Shown here in pieces: positions 8,150 to 17,024 of a stretch of 64,000 nt of DNA. Within the stretch, counting starts at the first letter, position 1. Each line of letters begins with the position of its first letter. The notes beneath the pieces were generated by a model that was not told where the DNA came from, searched no databases, and saw only the letters and a program-made list of their open reading frames with translations. This stretch comes from Enterococcus larvae (GTDB taxonomy: Bacteria; Bacillota; Bacilli; Lactobacillales; Enterococcaceae). Both the position numbers and the translations under genes were made by a program. The stretch covers positions 1 to 64,000 of the forward strand of contig NZ_JAEDXU010000015.1 in assembly GCF_017830045.1 (NCBI RefSeq). The letters run 5' to 3'.

Positions 8150-9328
8150 TTAATCATCTAGATATTCCTCTTTAGAAAATTCTGTTTCCTCATATTTTCC
8201 GGAATCACCATAGTAGCGATTGTAACGTGTTTTAAACTTTCTAAAAGCATAAGTGAAAAGCACTTTAATAATGGCATACATTGGTATTCCGAATATCAAG
8301 CCAAACATCCCTAGTAAATCCCCCATCACCAATAACACGATCACGATGGTCAAAGGATGCACAACCAGATGTTTCCCCATAACTTGTGGCTCTATCAAGT
8401 GTCCATTCAACATTTGAACAATAATCCACACAATACACATTTGTACCAACATTGGAAATGAAACCATCAGTGCAACGATTGCAGCCGGAACAAATGCAAT
8501 AAAGGGGCCGATATATGGAACGACTGCAGTGATGCCTACGATAATAGACAAGGTTCCTGAATATGGTAGTCCGATAATCAAAAAGCCGATAAATGTAAGA
8601 ATACCAATAGCAATGGACACCAGTATCTGCCCCTTTAGGTATGCCCCGACTTGGCTGTTCATCGTAGCACCTATTTCTTTAGCATCTGATCGAAATTTTG
8701 GCGGGATGATTTTCAAGATTGCAGAAAAGAACTTCCTATCATCCTTTAGTAAAAAGAACGTAATGATCGGTGCAGTAACCATGATCAATGCAAATCCGGT
8801 AATCGTTGAAAAAACCGTTGATGCACCCGCTACAGCTTTGGTGAAGTATTCATATAGACTATCTGATAGATTATCGAACCACTTTTGGAAACCCTCCAGC
8901 GTGTCCCTTAAAGATTGCTCAAAAGGCGTATTCTTGAAGAAATCGCCGATACTCTTTGATACATCGCTAACATATGACGGAAAATCATTGATCAAGCTCT
9001 CAATCTGCTTTTGGAGAATTGGAATAACTAAAATCACTCCCAGAACAATCAACCCCAGGATCAGAATGAACAAAAGTGAGACACTGATCACTCGTTTTAC
9101 TCCTTTTTTCTCCAACCAATTAATCAACGGATTAAGTAGATAGTATAAAATAAGTGCAAGTATCACTGGACCAATCACTGTTTTAAAAATAACTTGAAGC
9201 GGATCAAAGATAAAACTCACTAGATGGAAGATGAATACTACACCGCCTAATAATAACAAAGCGGTCAGTGTAAATAATAAATCACGACCACCTAAAAAAG
9301 AAATCCATTTCGTTTCTTTCTTATCCAT
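8150..9328 (-). CDS. AI-2E family (DUF20) transporter
   Basis: 392-residue membrane protein with about seven to eight membrane segments in the usual AI-2E layout: two N-terminal pairs, a long soluble loop (about 100-165, IESLINDFPSYVSDV..), then a cluster of helices with the conserved PYIGPFIAFVPA and GHLIEPQVMGK motifs. Family members export varied substrates (AI-2 in E. coli TqsA, Na+ or H+ in others); the substrate cannot be read here. The C-terminal tail is charged and acidic. ATG at 9328 is chosen because GGGGGAG lies six bases upstream; an in-frame ATG at 9343 has none. Confidence 0.88.
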   Translation of the reverse strand: MDKKETKWISFLGGRDLLFTLTALLLLGGVVFIFHLVSFIFDPLQVIFKTVIGPVILALILYYLLNPLINWLEKKGVKRVISVSLLFILILGLIVLGVILVIPILQKQIESLINDFPSYVSDVSKSIGDFFKNTPFEQSLRDTLEGFQKWFDNLSDSLYEYFTKAVAGASTVFSTITGFALIMVTAPIITFFLLKDDRKFFSAILKIIPPKFRSDAKEIGATMNSQVGAYLKGQILVSIAIGILTFIGFLIIGLPYSGTLSIIVGITAVVPYIGPFIAFVPAAIVALMVSFPMLVQMCIVWIIVQMLNGHLIEPQVMGKHLVVHPLTIVIVLLVMGDLLGMFGLIFGIPMYAIIKVLFTYAFRKFKTRYNRYYGDSGKYEETEFSKEEYLDD

Positions 9329-9453
9329 CACATACTCCCCCATTCATCAAATTGCTTCACGTTCTTATTGTATCGAAGAAATGAAAAAGTTGAAAGAAAT
9401 TGACTATAAACTGCTTTTGAGTTGCTTAAGTAATAAAGAAATATGTTGTAAGT

Positions 9454-9485
9454 AAAAAAACCGAACATCCTTTAAGATGTTCGGT
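9454..9485 (-). terminator. terminator of asd-dapA-rnjB operon
   Basis: CCGAACATC pairs with GATGTTCGG (9461-9485). On the minus strand it is followed by seven T. It lies 22 bases after the rnjB stop. Confidence 0.88.
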
Positions 9486-9507
9486 CTAATTCAAAATGTT
9501 CAGCTTT

Positions 9508-11187
9508 TTATTTCGCTTTTTTTCGTTGAGAAGCTTCCATGATCACAGGCAAAATCACTGGACGGCGTTTTGTCTGATCAAACAGGTAACGGCTCAGTTG
9601 ATCCCGAATGTCCTGCTTTAGCTTACTCCATTCAAAGTCTTTATTTTCAAGATGTTTTTCAACGATCTCAGTGACAATATTACTGCTTTCCTTCATCAGA
9701 TCTTTGCTGGTTTTCACATAGACAAAGCCTCTTGATGTGATTTTTGCTGGAGAAACAATTTTCTTCTCACGACGATTGATCGTGATCACAGCAACAAAAA
9801 TACCGTCTTCTGACAGGATACGGCGGTCTCTAAGAACGATATTTCCAATATCACCTACACCAAGACCATCAATCATTATGTTATCAGCAGTTGTTGTACC
9901 GGATGCTGACATCTTTTTCTTCTTATATTCTAAAATGTCACCACGACCGGTAATAAAGATATTTTTATATGGAATGCCTAACTCATGAGCTAAATCTGCA
10001 TGAGCGGCAAGCTGACGATATTCCCCCTGAACTGGAATGAAAAACTTCGGCTTCATCAGATTCAACATCAATTGTAAATCTGCTGGATTTCCATGACCGG
10101 AGACACGAAGATTATCAGAAATCTGTTTTACTGTTCCACCGGCACGATAAACCATATCCTCTGTTTTAGCCACAACAGTTTCCATTGCAGTCGTTGGTGT
10201 TGTCGTAATATAGACCAAGTCGCCTTCTTGAATACTCACCATGCGATGCGTTTTGTTTGCCATTTTTTGAAGAGATTTGATCGGCTCTCCCATACGACCT
10301 GTTTCTAGAATCAAAAGCTCTTCATCCGGATATTTCTTCATATCCTTCACAGTAATGATCAAGTCTTCGCTTGGCAACTCAAGTTTATCCAGACGCATTG
10401 CCGTACGAATGATTTTCTCTAAATCAAGACCAGTCAAAACAACCTTACGTCCTGATTTATGAGCAGCATTCAGTACCTGCTGAACGCGCTTCAAGTTGCT
10501 GGCAACAGAGGCCACAATGATTCTACCTTCCCAATACTGAATCGTGTCGTATACTTCATCAGCAATCTGAAGTTCAGAAGCAACTGGAACAGGATTTTCA
10601 GCATTTGAAGAGTCACTTAACAACGCAAGAACACCTTCACTGCCGATTTCTGCCAGACGGCCAAATTCTGTCTGGTACATTGGTGACGCACTTTGATCAA
10701 ACTTGAAGTCGCCTGTATAAACTATGTTTCCTTCGCCTGTTTTGATATTGATTCCGATAGAATCAGGAATTGTATGCGTTGTTTTGAAGAAGCTGATTGT
10801 TGCATTTCCAAAATCAATCTCCGTATGTGCATCAACAACGTGAAAATCCTTAAACTGTTTGGAAGAAGGATGATCGCTCACACTCAGCTTCGCAAGCTCT
10901 ACAGTCAACTCCGTACCGAATACTGGCACCTGAACTTTGGATAATAGATAAGGCAGCGCCCCAATGGCATCTGCATGTCCGTGAGTCAGAAACACTCCGG
11001 CTATCCGATCGATATTTTCCTCCAGATATGTAAAATCCGGAATCACTACATCGATTCCTAAAAGCTCATTTTCCGGATATTTCAATCCGCAATCCAGTAC
11101 AAAAATTTCATCTCCTACTTCAGCGATATACATATTTTTTCCATTTTCACGTACGCCGCCAAGTGGAATGATTCTTATTGTACTCAC
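9508..11187 (-). CDS. rnjB: ribonuclease J2 (degenerate-site RNase J paralogue)
   Basis: 559-residue beta-CASP metallo-beta-lactamase nuclease. RNase J1/J2 form a complex that acts in mRNA decay and 5' processing. Domains: beta-lactamase (1-210), beta-CASP (210-370), lactamase return (370-450), C-terminal domain (460-559). The metal motif HxHxDH reads HGHADA (H69, H71, D73, A74), so the last histidine is alanine. This loss is characteristic of J2 and suggests weak or accessory catalysis. TGDFKFD and SGHGNPAD are kept. GTG start at 11187 with GAGAGGTG upstream; more upstream codons lack a site. Third gene of asd-dapA-rnjB (28-base gap to dapA), the order known for rnjB in E. faecalis. Confidence 0.9.
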   Translation of the reverse strand: MSTIRIIPLGGVRENGKNMYIAEVGDEIFVLDCGLKYPENELLGIDVVIPDFTYLEENIDRIAGVFLTHGHADAIGALPYLLSKVQVPVFGTELTVELAKLSVSDHPSSKQFKDFHVVDAHTEIDFGNATISFFKTTHTIPDSIGINIKTGEGNIVYTGDFKFDQSASPMYQTEFGRLAEIGSEGVLALLSDSSNAENPVPVASELQIADEVYDTIQYWEGRIIVASVASNLKRVQQVLNAAHKSGRKVVLTGLDLEKIIRTAMRLDKLELPSEDLIITVKDMKKYPDEELLILETGRMGEPIKSLQKMANKTHRMVSIQEGDLVYITTTPTTAMETVVAKTEDMVYRAGGTVKQISDNLRVSGHGNPADLQLMLNLMKPKFFIPVQGEYRQLAAHADLAHELGIPYKNIFITGRGDILEYKKKKMSASGTTTADNIMIDGLGVGDIGNIVLRDRRILSEDGIFVAVITINRREKKIVSPAKITSRGFVYVKTSKDLMKESSNIVTEIVEKHLENKDFEWSKLKQDIRDQLSRYLFDQTKRRPVILPVIMEASQRKKAK

Positions 11188-11215
11188 TCTTTTCACCTCT
11201 CTACTTTCTGCTTGA

Positions 11216-12088
11216 TTATATATCAAGTATTTGCAATATTTTTTCTTTCTCCTCAGAAGTACATGATACAAGAGGTAAACGTAAATCTCCAACAGAAACA
11301 CCTAAGTGATTCAATGCCATTTTCACAGGTGCAGGAGAAGGTACAGAGAATAATGCGTTCATTTTCGGCAATAGCTTCCGTTGGATCGCGGCAGCCTGCT
11401 TAAGCTCTCCATGGTCCAAAGCCTGAAACATGTTGAATAGTTCATTACCAAAAATATGACTGGATACTGAGATCACACCTTGTCCACCTAAGGCTTTTGT
11501 TGAAAAGGCAAGAGAATCTTCACCAGTATAAACTAGAAAGTCCTCCGGTGCTTTTTCAATCAGTTCCGTCAATGCATCAAGTCCTGCACATTCCTTCACC
11601 GCAACAATGTTTTCCAGCTCTGCTAGTCTAAGCGTTGTCTCTACATCAAGACAAGCCACAGTTCTGCCGGGAACATTGTACAAAATGATCGGCAAAGCAC
11701 TCGCCTCGGCAATTGCTTTGAAGTGGTGATATAGTCCCTCTTGATTTGGTTTATTATAATAAGGTATGACTGCCAGTCCGGCATCGATTCCCTCTATCTG
11801 AGCAATTTCTTTTACAAACTCCACAGAATCTCTTGTGTCATTTGTTCCAACACCACAAATGATCGGCACACGACCATCTACCAAACGAATCACTTCATTG
11901 AATAGATCGATTTCCTCATCATGTGTCAGTGTCGGCGACTCTCCCGTAGTCCCCGCAAGGATCAGACCATCTGTATGTGAGCTTAATAGAAACTCTACCA
12001 ATTCAGGCAACTTAGCAAAATCAATTGCTCCTGTTTCAGTAAATGGCGTAACCATCGCAGTAATAATTGATGAATTTGTCAATTTCAT
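11216..12088 (-). CDS. dapA: 4-hydroxy-tetrahydrodipicolinate synthase
   Basis: 290-residue cytosolic TIM barrel that condenses pyruvate with aspartate semialdehyde, the first committed step to lysine and diaminopimelate. Schiff-base lysine K165 (AVKECAG), Y137 in YNVPGRT and the TT of [10 protein letters not shown] (residues 47-48) are present. The length is normal. It follows asd by 21 bases, which supplies its substrate, and precedes rnjB. ATG has GGAGGG upstream. No other dap genes are in the window. Confidence 0.95.
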   Translation of the reverse strand: MKLTNSSIITAMVTPFTETGAIDFAKLPELVEFLLSSHTDGLILAGTTGESPTLTHDEEIDLFNEVIRLVDGRVPIICGVGTNDTRDSVEFVKEIAQIEGIDAGLAVIPYYNKPNQEGLYHHFKAIAEASALPIILYNVPGRTVACLDVETTLRLAELENIVAVKECAGLDALTELIEKAPEDFLVYTGEDSLAFSTKALGGQGVISVSSHIFGNELFNMFQALDHGELKQAAAIQRKLLPKMNALFSVPSPAPVKMALNHLGVSVGDLRLPLVSCTSEEKEKILQILDI

Positions 12089-12109
12089 ACATTTAACCCT
12101 CCATATTTT

Positions 12110-13162
12110 TTAAACTCGAACCAGATCCATCTCATGCAGTGTCTCTGCTATCTGAACAGAGTTCCATGCAGCACCCTTAAGTAAGTTATCAGAAACGATC
12201 CACATGTGGAAACCATTAGCTACATCAATGTCTTTACGGATTCTTCCCACAAAAGTTTCTTTTTTATCAATACTTGTCAATGCCTGAGGATACAATTGCT
12301 GACTTGGATCATCCTGTAAAACCACGCCTTGTGCTGCTGCCATCATTTCCCGGATCGCTGCAACCGAAGTGTCTTTTTCTACTTCTATATAGACAGATTC
12401 TGAATGGCCTGATAAAACTGGGATACGAACGCAGGTCGCACTGACCTTTAGAGTATCATCACCCATGATTTTCTTCGTTTCATTGACCATTTTCCATTCT
12501 TCATACGTATAATCGTCATCAGAAAAAACATCTATTTGAGGAAGCGCATTGAACGCAATTGGATAATGCTTCTTATCACCGCCGCATGGCATGATTTCTG
12601 CTGTTAATTCGTTTGCCGGCGTGCCATTGATATAGTCAACAGCCTGCTTCTTCAATTCCTCCACCGCACTGATGCCTGCGCCACTAACCGCCTGATAAGT
12701 AGACACGATGATTCGATCTAAGCCTACTGCTTGTCTGATTGGTTCAAGTGCAACCATCATTTGAATCGTTGAACAATTTGGATTAGCGATAATTCCCTTA
12801 TGTTCCTTTAAGGCTTCCCGATTGACCTCCGGAACAACCAGAGGAACACCTGCGGCCATTCTAAAATGACTGGTATTATCAATAACCACTGCTCCTCGCT
12901 TAACAGCTTCCGGCGCAAATAATTTAGAAATCCCGCCACCGGCACTGAATAACGCAATATCAACATTTTCAAAAGACTCTGGAACCAGCTCTTCAATTAC
13001 CAGTGTCTGACCTTTAAACTTCAGTTCTTTACCCGCAGAACGTTTTGAAGCCAAAAGTTTGATTTGCTTGATTGGCAATTTTGTTTGTTCCAACATTTCG
13101 ATCATTTTTGTTCCAACTGCCCCTGTTGCACCTACCACTGCAACAACATATGATTTTTCCAT
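12110..13162 (-). CDS. asd: aspartate-semialdehyde dehydrogenase
   Basis: 350-residue NADP-dependent enzyme reducing aspartyl phosphate to aspartate semialdehyde. The Rossmann motif GATGAVG is at residues 11-17, the catalytic cysteine is C130 in NPNCSTIQ, and the substrate-binding [12 protein letters not shown] is near residue 237. ATG 13162 is chosen: GAGGGG lies upstream, and an upstream in-frame ATG at 13183 lacks a site. First gene of the asd-dapA-rnjB operon. An extended -10 (TG-T-TAAAAT, minus strand 13209-13217) lies about 50 bases upstream. Confidence 0.95.
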   Translation of the reverse strand: MEKSYVVAVVGATGAVGTKMIEMLEQTKLPIKQIKLLASKRSAGKELKFKGQTLVIEELVPESFENVDIALFSAGGGISKLFAPEAVKRGAVVIDNTSHFRMAAGVPLVVPEVNREALKEHKGIIANPNCSTIQMMVALEPIRQAVGLDRIIVSTYQAVSGAGISAVEELKKQAVDYINGTPANELTAEIMPCGGDKKHYPIAFNALPQIDVFSDDDYTYEEWKMVNETKKIMGDDTLKVSATCVRIPVLSGHSESVYIEVEKDTSVAAIREMMAAAQGVVLQDDPSQQLYPQALTSIDKKETFVGRIRKDIDVANGFHMWIVSDNLLKGAAWNSVQIAETLHEMDLVRV

Positions 13163-13600
13163 ACTTAGTAAATCCCCTCTCATCTTCTTGAAGAAAGTTG
13201 CTTTTTCTATTTTAACATATGATTGGTAATTACTACATAGATTGTCAAAGGATTTTCCTGATTTTTAGAAAAATAAATGGAGCAACACAGCATTCTAAAT
13301 AAATAACTGAAAAATGAATACAAAATCTTATTCTGCTATATGGATGTAAAAGAGGGGGGATAGAGCAAGACTGCTGTACGCGATAATCCATCAATCAAGG
13401 ATTGATTTCAAGCGTTAGATTTTTGTTAGAATTATTTTACCACAATAAATAACTAGATGGAAAATAAAAGAAAGACAGAAGCACCCTGCTTTTGTTAGCC
13501 TAGCGTCTCTGTCTTTCTTCATTTTCTCTTGTTTTTATATTCTCTAAAAGGATTCATTTTTCTCAAATCATTGAAAAAGGCTATGACACGTGACTTCTGC
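13163..13600. other. non-coding region upstream of asd
   Basis: 438 bases with no supported gene. It holds the asd extended -10 (13209-13217, minus), a small AATC..GATT palindrome near 13385-13410, and the terminator of the upstream ZIP transporter gene. I looked for a lysine riboswitch or T-box and saw none. Confidence 0.5.
13458..13518 (-). terminator. terminator of the ZIP transporter gene
   Basis: AGAAAGACAGA (13469-13479) pairs with TCTGTCTTTCT (13508-13518). On the minus strand it is followed by TTTTATTTT. The loop is large (28 bases) and may hold a smaller hairpin. Confidence 0.7.
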
Positions 13601-14419
13601 TTATCCTAGCGCTACATCCAAAATCATCATGATGATGAATCCCAGCATGACACCGAAGACGGCAAAGTGACGTTTACTCGTGAGCGTCTGCTGCGCTTCC
13701 GGGATCAATTCTTCCACTACGACATAAATCATCGCTCCTGCAGCAAAAGCCAGCGCATATGGTAACAGAGCGGACATCTTGGTAACAAGAACTGCTCCGA
13801 TAATACCTGCAATCGGCTCGACAATTCCCGAAGCCTGCCCATAAAGGAATGACTTCCAACGGCTTAAGCCCTCTTGTCGAAGCGGGATAGAGACCGCTGC
13901 ACCTTCTGGAAAATTTTGGATACCGATCCCAAGAGCAACAGATATTGCTGCTAAAACAGCGGCTCTCGGATCATCTGCCGAAGCGGCCGCTCCAAAAGCA
14001 ACTCCCACAGCCAGCCCTTCCGGGATGTTATGAAGTGTGATGGAAAAAACCAGTAAAATCGTTCGTTTCAAATGAGAGGGAAGTCCTTCCCTTTCATGAT
14101 TTGGACCAAAGTGCATATGAGGCAATGTCTTATCTGCGATATAAAGGAACAATCCTCCGAGTCCAAAACCGAAACTGACAACCAGCCAAGCGATATCCCC
14201 ATTCTCTTCTGCCCGCTCAATTGCCGGAGCAAGCAGCGACCAGAAACTGGCAGCAATCATAACACCTGACGCGAAGCCAAGCATCAAGTTCAGTACATCT
14301 TTTTTGATATCCTTAAAGAAAAAAACCAAAGCTGCACCAAGAGCTGTCATGAAATATGTAAAGCCTGTCCCCACCAAGGCTTGTTGCCAAGGCTGCAGGT
14401 TTATTATCCAATCAATCAT
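13601..14419 (-). CDS. ZIP family divalent metal transporter
   Basis: 272-residue membrane protein of the ZIP/GufA type with eight predicted helices. Helix IV has HNIPEGLAVGVAFG and helix V QNFPEGAAVSIPL, the two metal-binding segments (H, N, P-E-G). A His/charged loop (HMHFGPNHEREG, about 115-126) sits between helices III and IV. It probably takes up zinc, manganese or iron; which one cannot be told. ATG 14419 with AGGAGGG upstream. It is monocistronic. A promoter TAGACT-17-TAAAAT (minus, 14454-14482) has a perfect palindrome just upstream of its -35, suggesting metal-responsive control. Confidence 0.9.
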   Translation of the reverse strand: MIDWIINLQPWQQALVGTGFTYFMTALGAALVFFFKDIKKDVLNLMLGFASGVMIAASFWSLLAPAIERAEENGDIAWLVVSFGFGLGGLFLYIADKTLPHMHFGPNHEREGLPSHLKRTILLVFSITLHNIPEGLAVGVAFGAAASADDPRAAVLAAISVALGIGIQNFPEGAAVSIPLRQEGLSRWKSFLYGQASGIVEPIAGIIGAVLVTKMSALLPYALAFAAGAMIYVVVEELIPEAQQTLTSKRHFAVFGVMLGFIIMMILDVALG

Positions 14420-14453
14420 CGTTTCCCTCCTAACCGTTTTCACCTTGTCCTTA

Positions 14454-14482
14454 TTTTATCACACAGTTTTTTTATAGTCTAG
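14454..14482 (-). promoter_or_regulatory. promoter of the ZIP transporter gene
   Basis: On the minus strand TAGACT (14477-14482) and TAAAAT (14454-14459) are separated by 17 bases, about 35 bases before the start codon. Confidence 0.65.
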
Positions 14483-14491
14483 CTTATCTTA

Positions 14492-14513
14492 TTTTTAGGA
14501 TAACCTAAAAATC
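14492..14513. promoter_or_regulatory. candidate DtxR/MntR-family operator
   Basis: ATTTTTAGG-ATAA-CCTAAAAAT is a perfect inverted repeat with 9-base arms. TTAGG..CCTAA is the core of operators of DtxR-family metal repressors. It lies just upstream of the -35 of a metal transporter gene. Regulator identity is inference. Confidence 0.6.
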
Positions 14514-14839
14514 TATCACGCTAAATCCCCCTAATTTCCTATAATGCAGCACCATTCGTAAACTTCGAATAAAATCTAGTAATTGTGTATGTTTAGCACT
14601 AACTCTAGATAGCAGCCTCCTCTCACAGCTTCAAACACTTTTGATGTTGCTTTGTACTTCTCCTTAAAGTGTGCCCATATAAGCTTATCAGCGCCAATCA
14701 GTCCTGCTCAGTTATAAAAGCTGTTAGCCCCAATAAAATTGTAAATTTTCCTTATTCGCTGAAAAAGGCCCTTTATTTGGTTCATTATCCTTTCAAGCGT
14801 ATACTTAGATTGAAGACAATTTTAGAAATGGAGTGAGGT
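14514..14839. other. intergenic region between the ZIP gene and pyruvate oxidase gene
   Basis: Apart from the operator and the two divergent promoters, bases 14578-14710 contain a short open stretch on the minus strand with no start codon or ribosome site. It may be a decayed gene fragment or chance. Nothing else recognised. Confidence 0.35.
14777..14805 (+). promoter_or_regulatory. spxB promoter with overlapping cre-like site
   Basis: TTGGTT (14777-14782) and TATACT (14800-14805) have a 17-base spacer. Bases 14791-14805 (TTTCAAGCGTATACT) match the CcpA cre consensus WTGNAARCGNWWNCW at 14 of 15 positions, so the cre covers the -10. This suggests carbon-source control. Confidence 0.65.
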
Positions 14840-16573
14840 ATGATGGTCAACACAATTAATGCTGGCACTGCCATGGTAAAAGTCATGGAAAGCTGGGGAA
14901 TCGATCATATTTATGGTATTCCCGGAGGATCGTTCAATTCAACAATGGATGCACTTTATAAAGAAAAAGACAGAATCAATTACATTCAGGTTCGCCATGA
15001 AGAAGTTGGAGCACTAGCAGCGGCGGCAGATGCCAAATTGACAGGTAAAATCGGGGCTGTTTTCGGCTCAGCGGGTCCTGGAGCAACACATCTGATCAAT
15101 GGTCTTTATGACGCTCAGATGGACCATGTTCCTGTTTTGGCGTTGCTTGGGCAGGTGGCTTCTTCTGCTATGAACTATAATTCATTTCAAGAGCTAAATG
15201 AAAACCCAATGTTTGCCGATGTCAGTGTCTATAACCGAACTGTTATGACCCCTGAAAGCCTCCCACATGTTATTGATGAAGCAATCAAAGCAGCCTATAA
15301 GTATAATGGTGTTGCTGTGGTTACAATTCCTGTAGATTTTGGTTTTATTGATATTCCAGATACGTATGTGTCAACAGCTGTCAATCACAAAATCAGCTCG
15401 ATATTACCCGACAGCAACGATATTGATAATGCAGTCAAGTTGATTGAAAAAGCGAAGGAACCAATTCTCTATATTGGTCAAGGAACCAGAGGTGGTTGGG
15501 AGGAAATCAAGCACTTCTCCGAGTACTTCTCCATGCCTATAGCGGCAGCCGTTCTGGCAAAAGGAATCGTTCCTGATTCCTATGAAAATTTTCTTGGTTT
15601 TGCAGCCAGAGTAGCAACAAAACCTGCAAATGAAGCCTTGGCACAAGCCGATCTCATCGTTTTTGTGGGTAGTGATTTTCCTTTTGCAGCTTACTTTTTC
15701 AATCCGGAAGCAGCCTTTATTCAGGTGGATATCGATGCATCCAAATTTGGGCGGAGACATAAAACAGATATCTCCATTTTAGGCGATGGTAAAACAGCGC
15801 TGAAAATGATGGTGGAACAAGGGACACAAAGACCTGCTGACAACTGGCTCAGCGCAAATCAAAAAAATAAAAAGAATTGGGTCAACTGGTTGCGAAGCTT
15901 TGACGATAACGATGAAGCACCACTACGACCTGAACCAGTCTTCAAAGAAATTCGCCGGATTGCAGAAGAAGAAGCAATTTTCGTGACAGATGTAGGGAAT
16001 ACAACCATTCATGCGATTCGTTTACTGGATATGAACGGGAAACAAAAATTCACTACTTCTGGTTGGTTTGCAACTATGGGTAATGGTATTCCTGGTGGTA
16101 TTGCAGCAAAACTAAGCTATCCTGATCGGCAGGTATTTACATTGAGCGGAGATGGTGCTTTCGCTATGGTCATGCAGGATATCATCACTCAGGTAAAATA
16201 TGATCTGCCAATTATTAATGTGGTATTTTCTAATGACTCATTTGGTTTCATCGAAGCGGAACAAGAAGATACAGAGCAAAAGAAATTTGGTGTCTTTCTT
16301 GAAGGTGCTGATTTTGGTAAAGTTGGTGAAGCACTCGGAGCAGATGGCTTTACCATCACAAAATATGAACAGCTTGCTCCCGCCTTCGAGGCAGCTAAAA
16401 ACAGCAAACGACCAGTGGTAATTGATATAAAAATAAGAAATGCCCGACCACTACCTGTTGAAGAACTTGTACTCGATCCGGAAAAATTTAGTACGGAAGA
16501 AATCAATGCCTTCAAGGAGAAATACGATGTTCATGATATGCCGGTTTTAAAAGAGCTACTGAAAAATGATTAG
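14840..16573 (+). CDS. spxB: pyruvate oxidase (H2O2- and acetyl phosphate-forming)
   Basis: 577-residue cytosolic ThDP/FAD enzyme converting pyruvate, phosphate and O2 to acetyl phosphate, CO2 and H2O2. N-terminal Pyr domain (HEEVGALAAAADAKLTG with the catalytic Glu near residue 54; FGSAGPGATHLINGLYDA near 75), middle FAD domain (190-340), C-terminal PP domain with the GDGAF...NDSFGFI ThDP/metal motif (about 437-470). Length and order fit SpxB/Pox rather than acetolactate synthase. It starts at ATG 14840 or the adjacent 14843, behind GGAGTGAGG. It is a single gene with its own promoter, a cre-like site on the -10, and a strong terminator. Confidence 0.93.
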   Translation: MMVNTINAGTAMVKVMESWGIDHIYGIPGGSFNSTMDALYKEKDRINYIQVRHEEVGALAAAADAKLTGKIGAVFGSAGPGATHLINGLYDAQMDHVPVLALLGQVASSAMNYNSFQELNENPMFADVSVYNRTVMTPESLPHVIDEAIKAAYKYNGVAVVTIPVDFGFIDIPDTYVSTAVNHKISSILPDSNDIDNAVKLIEKAKEPILYIGQGTRGGWEEIKHFSEYFSMPIAAAVLAKGIVPDSYENFLGFAARVATKPANEALAQADLIVFVGSDFPFAAYFFNPEAAFIQVDIDASKFGRRHKTDISILGDGKTALKMMVEQGTQRPADNWLSANQKNKKNWVNWLRSFDDNDEAPLRPEPVFKEIRRIAEEEAIFVTDVGNTTIHAIRLLDMNGKQKFTTSGWFATMGNGIPGGIAAKLSYPDRQVFTLSGDGAFAMVMQDIITQVKYDLPIINVVFSNDSFGFIEAEQEDTEQKKFGVFLEGADFGKVGEALGADGFTITKYEQLAPAFEAAKNSKRPVVIDIKIRNARPLPVEELVLDPEKFSTEEINAFKEKYDVHDMPVLKELLKND

Positions 16574-16613
16574 AAGAAACGCCCTGCCAGCTCAATCGGC
16601 AGGACGTTTCTTC
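16573..16613 (+). terminator. terminator of spxB
   Basis: GAAGAAACG-CCCTGCC pairs with GGCAGG-CGTTTCTTC and is followed by TTTAT. The stem begins at the stop codon. Confidence 0.9.
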
Positions 16614-16635
16614 TTTATCTATTGGGCACTGATTC

Positions 16636-16670
16636 AAAAAACAGACCACGGATTCGAAATCCGCAGTCTG
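16636..16670 (-). terminator. terminator of the CsbD gene
   Basis: CAGAC..CGGATT pairs with AATCCG..GTCTG (16642-16670). On the minus strand six T follow. Confidence 0.88.
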
Positions 16671-16687
16671 CCTTGGTCAGCTATCAA

Positions 16688-16942
16688 TTATTTATCGTCG
16701 TGCTTATGGAATTTATCTTTTAAGTCGTCGAAGCCTTCTTTGATTTTATCGCCGAATTTTTCAGCGCCTTCCTTGATATCTTCTCCAGCATCTCTAGCCT
16801 TTGTTTTAGCATCAGCAAAACCAGATTGAAGCTTACCTTCTGCTTCTTTTCCTTTATCGTCAGTTACTTTTCCAACTGCTTCTTTTGCTTCGCCTTCAAC
16901 TTTATCTTTTGCATCATTTACACGTTCGTTTAAATCTGCCAT
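16688..16942 (-). CDS. CsbD family stress protein
   Basis: 84-residue very hydrophilic protein rich in K, E, D, G and A. It has CsbD-type repeats ([30 protein letters not shown]-like) and amphipathic 11-mer-like repeats to the end. CsbD proteins are abundant general-stress proteins of unknown mechanism. The ATG at 16942 is set by AGGAGG nine bases upstream; the earlier in-frame ATG (16951) overlaps that site. Monocistronic. Confidence 0.88.
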   Translation of the reverse strand: MADLNERVNDAKDKVEGEAKEAVGKVTDDKGKEAEGKLQSGFADAKTKARDAGEDIKEGAEKFGDKIKEGFDDLKDKFHKHDDK

Positions 16943-17024
16943 ATTAAACATCCTCCTAAATGATTATTTGATTACAATAACAGCTTAGCACCCTTAAAAA
17001 ATTCTATCAAATGATTCGCTCATT

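Noticed and set aside
13407-13421. Additional cre-like site upstream of asd
   Set aside because: Two mismatches and a distance of about 250 bases from asd; not convincing.
13163-13600. Lysine riboswitch or T-box upstream of asd-dapA
   Set aside because: No aptamer core or T-box sequence seen.
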